Below, in pieces: positions 1 to 13,258 of a stretch of DNA of 64,000 bases. The notes under the pieces are model-generated. The model did not search any database and had not been told where the DNA came from. It was given only the letters and a program-made list of their open reading frames with translations. The position numbers and the translations under genes are program-made. The DNA is from Meloidogyne chitwoodi (lineage: Eukaryota; Nematoda; Chromadorea; Rhabditida; Meloidogynidae): the NCBI GenBank assembly GCA_015183035.1, contig JACZZP010000004.1, positions 1,240,001 through 1,304,000 of the forward strand. Direction: 5' to 3'. Every line of letters starts with the position of its first letter. The stretch's first letter is position 1.

Positions 1-48
1 GAAAGAAAGTAGTTAAATATATTTAATTTATATTTTATTTTAAAATAG

Positions 49-142
49 GCCAAGTCTTCGTGAACCAAGTATTGGTCTTAGCAGTGGAGGAGTAACTAGA
101 AGAAGTAGTTTACAAAGTGGTGAATATCAAGATAGAAGTTAA
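49..142 (+). CDS. 3' terminal exon of a gene that starts outside the window
   Basis: A TTTTAAAATAG acceptor is followed by an open frame of 30 codons ending in TAA. The peptide is rich in Ser, Gly and Arg and ends GEYQDRS. The rest of the gene lies upstream of the window, so no family can be named. The next gene, on the opposite strand, ends about 100 bp away, so the two are convergent. Confidence 0.45.
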
Positions 143-245
143 ATTAAATATTTTTAAATAATTAATTGATTTATTATTTATTTATTTTTAAAAAATAATT
201 AAAAATATTACAAATTTAAATATAAAAATAATTAAATATTTCTTT

Positions 246-1190
246 TTATGATTTAACTAAAAATTCATTTCCATTAATTGGTTTTCCATTAACATAAATT
301 ACAAAATTACTTTCATTTTTTCTTTCATTAGGCAAAATAATTTTATTATTTCCATTTTTTTGTGTTGTCATTGAACGTTTAATTTGTTTTGCTTCTTTTT
401 CAAGAGAAGAAAAAATATTTGTTTCAACTAAAAATAAATAAAATAATAATTAAAATTAATTTCTTACTTTTCTTTTTTAAAATTCCAATTTGTTCTAAAA
501 AACGTCCTTTTTCATTTTCTATACGAATAAATTCTTTTTTATTTTGTTCATTATTTAAAAGAAGCCAATTTGATGTTCTTCTTATATTTGCCAATTCAAT
601 ATTATTTTCATTTTGTTTTAATTTAAAATAATTTTTAAAAGAATTCTTTTAAAAAAATTATATATTTTATAAATTAATTAAATATTTACCAATTCTAATA
701 AAATATATCCACAAAAACCAAAATTTAATATTAAAATAATTATTAAAATAAAAGCAAAAGATTTATTATTATAAAGGCATTTAATATATTTTTTATTTTT
801 TATAGAATTATTATTAGGAATAAAAGAATTAATTGAAATAACAAAAGTTGAAGAATTCTGTTTTATTATTCTGAAAAATAAATAATTAAATAATTAAAAA
901 ATAAAAGTTTTTTATTTTATTTTTTAAATTTATATAAAAATTAAAAAAAACTTTTTAAAATTATATTAATATTATAAATTATTTTAATTTAATTTTTACT
1001 TTTTTAGTGACATTTTATTATTTAAATATTCATTATTATTATTTTCTAATTTATTAATATTTAATAATGGTGGAAAAGTTGTTATTATTTTATTCTGATC
1101 ATTATTTTGTTGTTCAGAAATTAATTGCTTATTATTAGAAGGTGAAAAAGCTGGATTTGAAAGTGTAAATGGGCCATTTATATAAGACAT
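246..1190 (-). CDS. Small single-pass membrane protein with a C-terminal coiled-coil-like segment
   Basis: Four exons (1190-1000, 870-690, 645-468, 427-246) join in frame to give about 243 residues. The N-terminal 100 residues are Asn/Ser/Gln-rich. A hydrophobic segment (SFAFILIIILILNFGFCGYI, about residues 103-122) is a likely transmembrane helix with no signal peptide before it, suggesting type II topology. The C-terminal half is charged and helix-prone (NEQNKKEF, EKEAKQIKRSM) and ends with a beta-like NFVIYVNGKPINGNEF. The layout resembles sarcoglycan-type type II proteins, but I see no convincing sarcoglycan motif and leave it unnamed. Every exon keeps the frame, so it is probably a real gene. 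Confidence 0.6.
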
Positions 1191-1874
1191 TATATTACTT
1201 TATAAAGAAAAAGAAATAAATTTAAAAATTAAATTTATTAAAATAAAATTTAATAAATATAAATAATTAAAAATTGCCCAATTATCAAAACATTTATATA
1301 TTAATACTATTTTTGCTCCTCCCTTTAAATAATAAAATTTATGTTAAAAAATATAAAGAGGCAATTTATGCCAATTGCAAAAACATGCGTAAAATAATCA
1401 AAATAAATTAATAAAAAGAAATAAATTTAAAATATCTGATGAGAGGACATTAAAGTTTTTATTTAATATTTTAAAAATATTATAGAGTTGTTTTATTTGA
1501 TTTGGAATAAAATTAATTTTTTTTATTTAAAAAGTAATAATTAATAAAATATTTAAATTAAATTAATTATTTTATAAATAGGTATATAAATTATTTATTT
1601 TATGTTAATGTGTAAAATATATATAAAAATAAGGAAATCTATCCAAACTGTTTTTAATTAAATGTTTAAATATTTCTCTCTATATATTTACTCGGCAACT
1701 TGCTTAGGGCCATTTTTTATTGAAAAACATATTTTTGTCAAAAAATGATCATGGGAAATTTTTAAATTTTTTTGTCAAATTTTTATTTAAATATCCTTTT
1801 TTTAATTTATTTTTTTTAATATTTGTCAAAATCAGAATAAAATAAAATTAATGTTAATAATTAATATAAATTTC
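1191..1874. other. Intergenic, no feature recognised
   Basis: A+T-rich spacer between two genes on the minus strand. It should hold the promoter of the small membrane protein and the 3' end of the galectin-like gene. There are only short poly-A and poly-T runs and no credible exon on either strand. Confidence 0.5.
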
Positions 1875-4800
1875 TTATGGTGATTCAACCTTCTCTAATT
1901 TAACCATTTCACTTCCATTAATCTTTAAAATAAATATATTAAATTGAAAAATTAAAATTAATTTAAAAATAACAAACAAAAAGATATTTAGCTGCATAAA
2001 TTGGTAATTCAATTTTATATTTAATTTCTTTTCCATTAATTTTAATTTCATAAATTTCTTTTCCAAAATATATTTTTAATTCAATTTTTTCTTTCAAAAT
2101 AATTGTATATTCTTTTTTATGCATAGAATCTTTATTCTTCTAAATAATAATTAATAATAAAATAAATATATTAATTATTTTAATTAAATTTCATTATAAT
2201 GGGTATCCCATTAATATTTTAATTGTTTTTGAGCAATAATAAAATGAATTTTTCAATAAAATCTGAAATATCTATTTTAGATAGGACCTTTAACTTTTAT
2301 AAAATTCATGGTGTATATATATTAATTTTTTTAGTTAAAATTAAATTTACATTAAAAGAAATTTCTATTTCCTTATTTTTGTTGAAATCAATTTGGAGAA
2401 GTATTTCAGATTCTTTAAATTAAAATTAAATAAAATAATTTTAATTAATAAATACCCTTATCAATTTCAATTGAATTATGATGAATTCCCATTGAAAATA
2501 TTTTATCTTCTTTAATTCTTTCAATCTTTAATTTAGCCTTAATAATAATTAAATCTCCTATAACTAATCTTCTATCAAATTTTTTTGCATAAGGCATTTT
2601 TAATTGTTTTAAATATTTTTCACGTTCTTTCCCTTCTCTAATAATTCCATTTTCTTTTGAAATATTTACATTACCAAATATCTAAATATTATTTAATATA
2701 ATTAATTAATATTATTTCTTTAACTTGAATATGATCAGCTTTTGAAGGTTTTAAATCTTCCGGTTTAAAAGTAATTTTTTTTGAATTAATCTTTTTATTT
2801 TTATTTTCAATAAAAACATTAAATAAATTATAATAAATTTCAATTTTTATTTTAAATGAATTTCCAGGTAAAATTATATTTTCTTCATTTTCTTGTTTTT
2901 TCCATTCACATTTATCATTAACACGGATACAATTATTTAAAATAATTGTATTTTTTGGATCAGTATAACTAAATAAAAAACGAATATGTAAAACTGTTGA
3001 TCCTTCTTTAAAAAATAATTTAAAAATAATTAATTAATTAAATTACCTTTTGCATTATCATTAATTAAATGTTTATCTAAACGATTATCAAACATGCAAT
3101 TCTTTTGTGAATTACATAAATTTATACGAAATTCTTTTGAATTAATAGGAACATTTCCATTAATAAATAATACATCTCCAGGTAATAATAATCCACTACC
3201 TCCTTCAATACTTTTATTTTTATTATTATAATTTAAATAATTAATTGGAATAGAATAATCAGTTTCATTTAAAAGCTTTAAATTTTTAAAAATTATTTAT
3301 TTTTAAAAAATATTATTATTATATTAAAAACAAACATTGCATTTATTACTAGTAATAATACGAGGTTCTTCAAATAAATTAATATTAGTAAACTTAAATT
3401 AAAAAATAAGAAATAATTTTTTAAATGATTTAATGTTTTCAAATTTATTTTCTTTTTTTTTAATTAAATTTAGATTTTATTTTTTTAAATTAATTTTTTC
3501 TTCTAAAAAATACTTAATAATTAATAATAAAATATAAAAGTCAAAAATATTATAAAAAAACAACTTACAACTATTCGATTAATTTTGAAAAAATGTTTAT
3601 TAACTTTTAATTTAGCAATAATAATATCATAATTATATTCAATTTTGTAATATTCAAATTTATCTTCATTAAAACTATAATTACATTTAGGTATATGTAT
3701 TCTTAATTCAAATATTTTATTTCTTTTAATTTTTTCTGCTGTTTTATTTGTTTCCATTCTAACAAAAGAATTTTCATTTGACTAAAATTAATATAAAAAT
3801 ATATTTATTAATTTATTTAAAATACCCGATATTTAATATTTGTACTTTTATTTTTACCAAAATCTGTAAATAATTCAAAAAGCACTTCTCCAATCTCTAA
3901 AATTAATTTTATATAAATAAATTAATTAATATAAAATATTTTTACTTAATTTTGAAGCATCTTTAATAACATTTCCTTTATCCTCAGAATTTAAACGAAA
4001 TGAAATAATCATATTTCTCTTTAAAGGTATATAACCTCTTATAATTATTATTTCTTCACCTTCCAATTCTTTTTTAAATTTAAAAATATATTTTTTTAAT
4101 TTTGGCTAAAAAAGAGATGAAAATTATTTTAAAAATATATTAATTTTAATTATAAACTTTTGGTATTAAATCAAATTTTGAAGGTTCATCAATTCTAAGT
4201 ATTTGAATTTCTTGGAGCTATATAAATTAATTTAATTAAATAATTAATTAATTATATGTACATTTATTGCATTTATTTTAGTTTTTGTCCACCAATTAAA
4301 AAGCCAATATTCTTTTATAATTTTTTTATTATTTAACCAAAATTCAATATAATTTTTATATTGATATATTTCAATTTCAAAAACTTTATTATTTTTAATT
4401 GTTTCATTAATTCTTTTATTTATCTTAAATTTATTATAAAATTATGTATTTATTAAAAATAAATGTAGTAGTAATTATTTAATTTTTTAAATCTTAAATA
4501 AATTATTTTATTAAAAAAATATATTAATTATTATTTAATAAAATTTAAATAAATTTACTTCATTTTGTCCTATACTTTTTAATTGAAAAATACTTTCATT
4601 TAAATAAGTAATATTATAAAGAAATCCATTAGCTAAAATAATTAAATTAATTTTTTATATTAAAATATACTTATAATTTATAAAAATAAATTTAATAATT
4701 AAATACAAACAATATTTTTGAATATGTTTTGTAGGTTTATATTTTATAATTTTAAGTTCTTCATCAATAATATTATTAACTGTTAATTTAATTAAAAAAA

Positions 4801-6565
4801 TATAATTAATTATATTTTAAATTACCATAATTTGCCCAATCATTAATATCCCAAACATGAAGTAAAAAAATTGTAGGATTTTTAGTTATATTTTCATTTA
4901 ATTCTAGCCTCATTTTTAATTTTTGTCCTTTACTAATTTGTTTTTCAAATAAAAAAAATATTCTATTCATTTTTGGACAAGAAGGAATTCCAAAATCCAT
5001 TTTTGTCCATTCTGGCATTTCTCGAATAGAAGGGGGTAAAAACTTAAAATAAATTTTTAAAAAAATTAAGTAGATTTAATGAAGTCAGGAAAGTTTTTTC
5101 TTTTGGCTATTTCAGACAATTTATATTTTTTAAATTTAAAAATATTACTTTAATAACTTTTAGTTTTTCTTATAAATTAAAATTATTTAAATATTTATTT
5201 ATTTATTTACCCAAACTTTCATTGAACAATTACAAGAACGGTAAACATAAATATTTAATTCTTTATTATTAATATAAATTGGAGGTAATATATCATTACC
5301 AATAGCCCATAATCCAATATATTCATTTAAATTAGCTACTGTTGAAAATTTTTTTTGAAAATTTGTTCTTAATTCTGTCTCTTTTTTATTAATTTTTAAA
5401 ATACCAGAATTGTTCTTATCAAATTCTTTAATTTTTTTAAATTAATTTTATTTTTTAAATAAAAACCTTTAATAATATCAATTGGTTCATTTAATCCTAA
5501 TTTACTAGAATCACCCAAATTGATTATAAATTCATCAATATTTATTAATTTATATCTATTTTTAAATAAATAAATAATAAATTATATTTTTCTTAATTAT
5601 TTTTAATTATTATAAAATTAAAAAAATAAAACTAAAAATTTATGAGGATTTTAAAATTAATTTATATTTTATTTAAATTAGTTAAATAACTTAATTGTAT
5701 TTCCTAAACATTAAAATAAAAAATAAATATTCTAAATAAATTAATAAATTAAAAACTTTTTATTAGAAAATGCTGTCTGCAAAGAGAGATTACTTCCTAT
5801 AATTCCTTCTTTTTCTACAAAAATTCCATGCCAAACAAAATTTTTGTTTAAATTTTCTTTTTCCATTTTTTCTTCACATTTTTTTATAATTTTATTTTTA
5901 TCATTTTCTGTTATTTTAAATTTATTAGAAAATTTTGAATTTTTTGGCAGATTAGTAATTAATTGGCTTTGATAGCAAATAAGTAAACTAAAATTTAAGA
6001 AAATATATATTTAAAATTATTTTAGAATTATTTAAATATTATTATTAAACTTATATTTATATATTCCTTAGTTTAAAAAATTGTTAAGTCAAATCTCTGG
6101 ATATACTTTTATAAATTTAATTATTTAAATTTACCCTTCAGAATGGCAAAATCCTTCATTCATTTGAAAAAGTAATCTATAACCATTAATTTGATCAAAT
6201 TTTGGATTTTTATTTTCTTGATTTTTATTTGAACATTTATTAGAAATTGAAGAAAGCCTAATTTTATGTGATACATTTGCTGAACCCGTAAGCAAAATCC
6301 TTTTTAAAATTTAATTAGAATAATAACTAGCTAACATTACTTTATATTTATTTTTTTAGAAAATTAGTAAAATGTTTAAAAAATTTTGTGAAGAATATAT
6401 TAATTATTTTTGCCTTAAATATTTATTTTGGAATTATTTATTTATTAAAAATTAATTTAAAATATTTTTTACGTACGGATTTTCTATTTTTAATGTATTA
6501 ATAGAACAATATATTGAAAATAAAAATATTAAAATATTAAAAAATATAAATTTAATTAAATTCAT
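1875..6565 (-). CDS. Secreted protein with several galectin-like domains
   Basis: Many short exons. The ATG at 6565 opens a signal peptide (MNLIKFIFFNILIFLFSIYC); the first junction (exon 6565-6477 to exon 6299-6135) is in frame and gives PILLTGSANVSHKIRL. Galectin-fold halves then recur: a 'G-D-L/V-hydrophobic-I-x-G' first half (about 6300, 4080, 3190, 2580) and a second half of the form 'F-x-I-x-I, then xNGK' (about 4400, 3720, 2880, 2090). The best domain, about 3180-2760, contains LHIRFLF, NNCIRVNDKCEW, a downstream QENEEN, then LPGNSFKIKIEI. This matches the galectin order H..NPR, V.N, W..E.R, but NPR is replaced. I count at least three and perhaps five domains. The last exon ends KLEKVESP. 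The middle (5430-4800) is less clear. Glycan binding is inferred from fold only. Confidence 0.6.
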
Positions 6566-7414
6566 TTATTTTTGCATAATTATGTGATTGAAAATAAAAT
6601 ATATAATTTATATTTATAATTAAAATGAATTAGTCATAATTTATAGAGAGATAGGTAATTATTAATTATATTTGTGTGATAATTACAAATTGTATTTTTT
6701 AAATAAATAAATAAAAAAATAATAAATGTAAATCTGTTCTTAAACTTTAATAAAAATATTTATTTTTATTTATTTATTTAAAAATAAAAATATGTTTTTG
6801 TTTTATTATTATTTTTGTTCAATTTAATAATAAAAAACAAATATCGTGGATTTTTATTTAAAAATATAAAATTTACAATTCTTCTCTTTTTTTAATAATT
6901 ATTTAATAAAATAATAAAAATATTTTTTTCAAAAACAAAAAAACTTTAAAATAAATTTAAATAAATATGTAGTTGTACATATTTATTTATTTATTTATTA
7001 AAAATGCAAATAAATAATTTTAAAAAATATCATCTTTATTTAAATTATTTTTATGATTTATTTGGCATATATAAATAGCTGAAAATTTAATTTATTTTCA
7101 TTCAGATAAATAAAAAGTATTTAAAATAAAATAAAATTGTAAATAAATATATTCCATAAATTTACCTAATATTTATTTATATTTAGGTAATTTTTTATAA
7201 ATTTTAGACAATAATATAGCTAAGCTTTTTAAAAATTCTATTTTTATTTTAAGGCAAAATAAATTTGTTTTTTAACGTACTTTTTGAATATTTTTATTTT
7301 ATCATGACTTTGATTCAATAAACAATTAACCTCAATTAAAATATAAATTTATTTAAATTAAAATTATAATATTAAAATTTAGAATATTATTTATTTTGAA
7401 TTTAAAAATATAAA
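6566..7414. other. Divergent intergenic region
   Basis: Separates the start of the galectin-like gene (-) from the start of the TIL-domain gene (+), so both promoters should lie here. It is almost pure A+T with TTTATTTA-type runs. No exon, RNA gene or clear regulatory motif is seen. Confidence 0.5.
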
Positions 7415-8093
7415 ATGTTTGCCAACTTTATTTGTATTTTAATTATTTTTATAAATTTAACAACTGCATGGTACGAAGAAACAACTAAAATACCTACAAC
7501 AATTCCATCAACAGAAATAACAACTACTAAATCAAAAATTACTAAAATTATTACTAAACATTCTACAATTCATCCTAAAAATTCAAATGAATCTTTTTCA
7601 CATGAGAAAAGTTCGGAAGAATCAAAAGAATCACATTCATCAGAAGAAATATCAAGTAATAAACTATATAATATTAAATTATATTTATTTTTAAAATTAT
7701 TATATTTTTTAAATTTAGATAATTTTTGTGGACAAAATGAACAATTTGTAATTTGCCCTGGTTTTAACCCAAAATGTCATAGAAAAGGACATAGATGCTT
7801 TTGTGGTTGTTGTATTTGTAAAACAAACTTTGTTTTCCACAGAGGTAAATGTATTAAACTTGGTCATCAATGTCCAGATAAATCAAACAAAAGTAAGTAA
7901 TTTAAATTAAAATATTAGAGAGAGATAATTGGGATTCCTTTTGTCTAATTTATTTGTTATTTTTATTTAAAAAACAAAATCAAATCCCAATTAGGAAAAT
8001 ATATACATTGGTTTTATTTTAATAAATATTTATTTTTAATTATTAGGTACTCATGAATCTAAAGAGACAACAAAAAAGATAAAGAAAGATTAA
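7415..8093 (+). CDS. Secreted Thr/Ser-rich protein with a trypsin-inhibitor-like (TIL) Cys-rich domain
   Basis: Three exons (7415-7655, 7719-7892, 8047-8093) give 153 residues. Residues 1-18 (MFANFICILIIFINLTTA) form a signal peptide. Residues 19-80 are a Thr/Ser/Lys/Glu-rich linker, probably O-glycosylated. The C-terminal part (about residues 83-137) has ten cysteines in the order CGQNEQF, CPGF, PKCH, HRCFCGCCICK, GKCIKLGHQC. This resembles the TIL fold of nematode protease inhibitors, in which Cys pairs hold a reactive loop. The first intron is a multiple of three and open, so reading through it would add 21 hydrophobic residues; splicing restores NNFCGQ. The tail is Lys-rich. The target protease is unknown. 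Confidence 0.7.
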
Positions 8094-8376
8094 AAATAAT
8101 TAGTTTAATAAGATAAATAAATATAGGAAATTAAAAAATATTTATTATTTAATTAAAAATTATTTAAAATTTTATAAATGAAAATAAATATTTAATTTAA
8201 AAAAATCTGCTCACACTAATATAAGGTAGAACTCGGTCTATTGTCCATAATGTTTCTCATTATTAATTGCTTTGCTTTTCCTCTTAAGGAAACAAAACAA
8301 ACTTTCAGTAATTTTCATATATTATTTTTTTTATAAAATAAAAAAATAAATATATTATATTTAATTAATTAATATT

Positions 8377-9766
8377 TTATTTTAAATAATGTAATAAAGC
8401 AATTCTTCTTAATTTAGAAGAATATCTCCATTTAATTGCTTTTTCTTCTCTTTGAAGCCAAAATTGTTCATTTTTTATTTCATCAATAGAATATCTTTTA
8501 ATAAATACTCCATCCTTTTCTTTATTAATTTTTTTAATTTCTAAACATTCATTAGTTAATTCATTAATTAATTTAAAATTATTAATATTCTCAATAAAAT
8601 TATGTTCTCTCATTCTAATAAAATAACTGGCAGGCTCTTTTGATTCAATAAAATTCTAAATTATTATTTAATTAATTAATTATATTTTATTTAAAAAAAT
8701 ACCTTTTTAATTGCATTAATAAATTCTTTTATTGAGTTTTCTTCTAATTTATTATTATTATAATTATTATTTAAATCAGAAGAACGTCTTAATTGTAATA
8801 TTCTTGGTTCTCCATCATTTCTTTTTGTATTTAACCAATTTAATATTAAATTTAATATATTAATATTTTCATTATTATTAGATAATGAATCAATTGATTT
8901 TCTTTTTACACTTTTTGAAAAATTTGAAGAATTAATAAGAACATTCCATTTTTTACGAGCATTTGATTGAGGTGTAAAACTAGCAGAATATTTTGTTAAT
9001 TTATTTGAATTAAAAGAATTATTTAAAGAAAAAGATAAATCTGGATTAACAAGTTGTAAAACCTTTAAATTAATTAAAGAAATATAAAAATTTATTAAAA
9101 ATATTTTTTAATTAATAATTATTAAATTAAATATTATTTTCTTTAATTAATGCTCTAATAATATATTAAATATTTATTTCTTTTATATACTTTAGTTTCT
9201 AAAAATGTTCTAGAGAATTGTGAATTAAGTTCAGGTAAAATTCTAAAATCTTCAATACGAATTCCTTCAATACTATTTATTGATGGAAGTAAATGACGTA
9301 AAACATCAAATTGTTTTTTATTATTTATTTTTGGATTTTTAATTCCTCCTCCAACTGTGGATTCACTAACAAAATTGATAATAACATTATTAAATAAAGG
9401 AGACATTCTTTGAACAAATTGGGCAATTTGAGAATCAAAATAACTAAATATAATTTTAAGGGATATAATTAATGTCTTTAAATAAAACCAAATTTCTATT
9501 GAAGTAAAATTTCTAATATTAACAGGCAAAGGTGCTTCAGCAAATGGAAGTTCAGAATCCCAACCTCTTCCATGCCAAGCATGAATTATTGGGGCAGATT
9601 TACGTCTGGCCCCATAATTAATAGAACAATCAAATCTAAGTGTTGGCAATGTAACAAGACCAAATCGATGCAAATTACATGCGAGAATTGAACAAAATCT
9701 TCTATCAGAAAATTCTTCAGTTAACAAAGCAATGTGCTGTCGAGTTAAAAATGATAAAACATCCAT
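8377..9766 (-). CDS. F-box-like protein of a nematode-expanded family
   Basis: Exons 9766-9191, 9062-8703 and 8655-8377 join in phase 0 for 404 residues. The N-terminus (MDVLSFLTRQHIALLTEEFSDRRF) resembles the second half of an F-box. The frame stays open upstream as LSDLPLQNW, which would complete the motif, so a first exon ending with an acceptor near 9789 may be missing from this model; no upstream ATG is in frame. The C-terminus (NFKLINELTNECLEIKK, then FWLQREEKAIKW) matches the tail common in a large plant-parasitic nematode F-box family. The expected role is substrate choice in an SCF ubiquitin ligase. That is inferred from family; no substrate can be named. Confidence 0.65.
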
Positions 9767-11019
9767 CCAATTTTGTAAAGGAAGATCACTTAAAATTATT
9801 TTATTATTAATTATTAAATAATTTTTTGAAATATTTTGTTTTATTTAAAAATAAAAACTATTTCCTATTTTTATTATTTTATTTTTAACAATTACATTCC
9901 TAATTTTAATTATAATTTATATATTAGCTATATTATATGTACATATTTATTAAATTTAAAAAATTTACATTTTCATAATAATATTAAATAATTTAATTTA
10001 ATTGAATAAAAGTAGTTGATTAAAAAATAAATAAAAAATAATTTTTAATTATTAATTTATTAATAAATCATGTTTAAATCAGCGGTTTTATAGAAATAGC
10101 GGTTTTGACAAGTTTTTAAAAAATGATAAAAAATTATTATAAATTTAAAATATTTTTTAAAATTTATTTTTAGCCATTATAAAACAACTGACAATTATTA
10201 TGTATTTAAATTAAATTGGAAAAGAATATAAATGTTAAAAAGTAAAGATAATGAAATTTGAGAGTTAAAAATAAAATTTATTAAAATATAAAAAAATTCC
10301 ATAAAGGTAGATGAAATATTTATTTTTGTAAAAAATAAATATAAAAATAAAATAAAGTTTAAAAGTCATTGCAACAATTAGAAATGATTGATAATAAATA
10401 GGTAAATGAGATAATATCAAATTATTAAAAAAACAGCTGTCATTTTTTAAAAATTTAAAAAGATAAAACAACATTCATTCAAGTTTAAATGAAGATTAAG
10501 TTTAAAATTTTAGATATTTTTAAAATTTTATTTTCAATAATAATAAAAAATTAAAATAAATATATGGCAAATTAAAATGAAACAGTCTTCTACCTAAATT
10601 AATTATTTTATAAAAATTATTTAAAAATAAATGTAAAATTATATTTTTATAAATTTTTATTTTTAAATTAATCAAATAATATGTTACTTATAAATTTTAT
10701 TTAAATTAAATATTTATTATTAAAATTAAAAACAAAATAAATGTTTTTTTATTAATTAAAATTAAATAATAAATTTATAACATTTTTATTTTTTTAAATA
10801 AAATATTTAAATAAAATTATTATTCCAAGATGTTTATATATAAATATGTATAATTATCTTAAAAAATAAAAATTTCTAAAAATAGGGTAAAATAAATTAT
10901 TTTTAAAATAAAAATAATTTTAATAAAAAATACAGACGAAAAAAAGTTAATATGAATATTCATAATAAAATAAGGTTTATAAAAGTATTTTTAAAAAATA
11001 ATATTTTAAAAAATAAATA
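9767..11019. other. Divergent intergenic region
   Basis: Lies between the F-box gene (-) and the lipase (+). It contains A+T runs and no convincing exon. A 69-codon open frame at 10265-10474 is low-complexity Phe/Tyr/Lys and is treated as chance. The short F-box extension (to about 9789) falls at its edge. Confidence 0.5.
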
Positions 11020-12570
11020 ATGTTTTTAAAAAATAAAATAAAAAATATTTTTTATTTATTTTTATTTTTTTATTTAACAAAAAGTCAAATTGAAGGACCT
11101 TTAACAAATGATTTTCAAAATTGGCTTTCTGAGTGATTAAATGATTAATTTTTAATTTAATTAATTTTTTAAAAATTAGAAAAAATATTTTTATTAAAAA
11201 TAATTATTTTTTTTTAAATAAAATTAAAATATTAAATATTTAATTAATTATTTTTAAAAAATAATAATAATTTATGTAAATAATAGCCATGAATATTATG
11301 AAGACTTAGCTGGTTTTGGTACTAAAAATAGTTTTGGTGGTCGAACATATAAAGGCCAACCGGTAATTTAATTTTTATTATTCTTAATTATTTTAATATT
11401 TTTCTAAAATTTTTAAAGTTTAAGTAAATACTTAATTATATAATTACTTAAAATAAACTTATTTAATTTTAACATTTTTCCTACATTTTAAAATAAATAT
11501 ATTTCTGATTATATAATTAATTAATTAAATAATTAAAATATTTTACTCTCTCTGTTAGATTAATAAAAGACCAGTAGTATTTATTCATGGCAATTCTGAT
11601 GGGGCATTGGCAATAAAAGATGGAGAATGGGACCAAGGATGGACTGATTCAATTAGTTATTTTATGAAAGAAGGAATTTATACTACAGCTGAATTATATG
11701 CATTAACTTATGGAAATAGACAAATTAATACTTCTTTAGAAAAGTAATTAATTTAATAATTTTTAAATTATTTATTCAAAAAATAGTGAATTATCCTGCG
11801 GTGATGCAACAAGATTACGCCGATTTGTTAATGCAGTGTTTGATTATACAAGTGCTAATGAAATTGATATTATTGCCCATTCAATGGGTGTTACATATGC
11901 AAGAATTATTATTCAAGGAGATTTACCTGTTTTACATAGAGTTAATTAATTAATTTATTTATTTAAATTATTTTATTAACTTTTTTTAGTGTAAATTAGG
12001 AAAGCCTCTTAATGAACGAATTAAAAATTTTATTGCAATTGCTGGAGCTAATTATGGACTTTGTATTTGTACTGACAACGAAGAACATTCAGCAACATCA
12101 AAAACGCCTGCTTGTGGGAAAGAAGTAAAATTGATACAAATAATAAATAAATAAAATGTATTTAAAAATTTTTTTATTTTAATTAAAGTTTGGTTTTTGG
12201 ACTGGTCCAACTTGTCCAATGATGACACCTGTTATAACATGCGAACGTCATGACCTTCTTTACACTGATATTTGTAGAGGAAATTACGGAGCAGTATTAA
12301 AAGCTTTAAATAAATTTGGTAAACCAAAAGATGCTAAATATATTGTAATAAAATATATAAATAAATTAATAATAATAATATTTTAATTATTTTTAGGCAA
12401 GTTTTTGGTCATCAGATGATCAAATAATTGGTTCTAATAATCAAGCATTTGGCTATAAAACTTCAATAGTGCCCGGAACTGATAAAGAATTTAAATATTC
12501 AAATCTAACACATTATACATTAAAATCAAAAACTGTAAATGATCAATTGAAAATACTTCAACAAGAATAA
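11020..12570 (+). CDS. Secreted lipase of the nematode lips (lipase-related, EstA/Lipase_2) family
   Basis: About seven exons. The ATG at 11020 gives a basic start and a hydrophobic core ending near LTKSQ, a likely signal peptide. The next exons give RPVVFIHGNSDGALAIKDG (oxyanion region), TTAELYALTYG, then DIIAHSMGVTYAR with the nucleophile Ser in HSMG. They are followed by FIAIAGANYGLCIC and a Cys-rich loop, SFWSSDDQII (likely acid Asp) and NLTHYTLKS (His). The order and motifs match the C. elegans lips proteins, alpha/beta-hydrolases that cleave acyl esters, usually secreted or gut-lumenal. All three catalytic residues are present, so activity is expected. The stop codon TAA ends at 12570. 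Confidence 0.88.
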
Positions 12571-13258
12571 AATAAAAATAAAAAATATTTTTAATTTTAA
12601 AATAAATATATATTTTATTTAATAAAAAAGTGCAAATATTTCAAAATAAATATTTATTTAATAATTCAGACTATTTAATAATATTCACGTGAATATTTAT
12701 TAGATTTGTCTTTAATATTGCCGAGTAAATATAAAGAAATATTAAAGGTAAAAGATTTGTTTGGGTAAAAGAGAGTAATTAATTAAAAAATAATTTATTT
12801 TAATTTTTTTTAAATTTATTTATTTTAATTTTCAAAAAGTCTGGTCAAGATTAAGTTTTTTGTATATAATAAGTAGTACCTAAACTTGTATATTTTAGAT
12901 ATAAACAATTAATTTATTCTAAAAGAATATTTTGTTTTTTTAATTAATTTTTAACGTTTTCTTATATTTTTAATAATTTTATATTTTTAGAATAAATATT
13001 TACATATCAGAATACTTTTTTAGATTTTTTGATATATTTTATGAAAAAAATATTTAAAATTAACTTTTTTAGAAAAAATTAATAAATTAAAATTAAATTT
13101 AAAATTAAAGAATCAATTATTACGAAAGCACTCTCTCGACTAATAAATTATTGCGTTGGCAAATATATTAAAAGAATAAATAAATTAAATAAAATTGCCA
13201 TTTAATTTATTTAATTAATTAACAAATATTTGTTTTATTTAATTTAAAAATTAAAAAG
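12571..13258. other. Intergenic spacer
   Basis: A+T-rich sequence between two plus-strand genes. It contains the E-box palindrome listed separately and the presumed promoter of the next gene. Nothing else is recognised. Confidence 0.5.
12680..12697. promoter_or_regulatory. 18-bp perfect palindrome centred on an E-box
   Basis: AATATTCACGTGAATATT reads the same on both strands and carries CACGTG at its centre, the preferred site of bHLH factors such as TFEB/HLH-30. It lies 110 bp after the lipase stop and 560 bp before the next start. Function is only a possibility. Confidence 0.25.

Noticed and set aside
389..631. Plus-strand open frame of 80 codons
   Set aside because: It is the antisense shadow of exons 3 and 4 of the minus-strand membrane protein gene, which have consistent splice sites.
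2223..2423. Plus-strand open frame of 66 codons
   Set aside because: It begins at TTG and lies opposite galectin-like coding sequence on the minus strand (FKESEILLQIDF).
10265..10474. Minus-strand open frame of 69 Phe/Tyr/Lys-rich codons
   Set aside because: Composition is what translation of A+T-rich intergenic DNA gives; no splice partners or motif.
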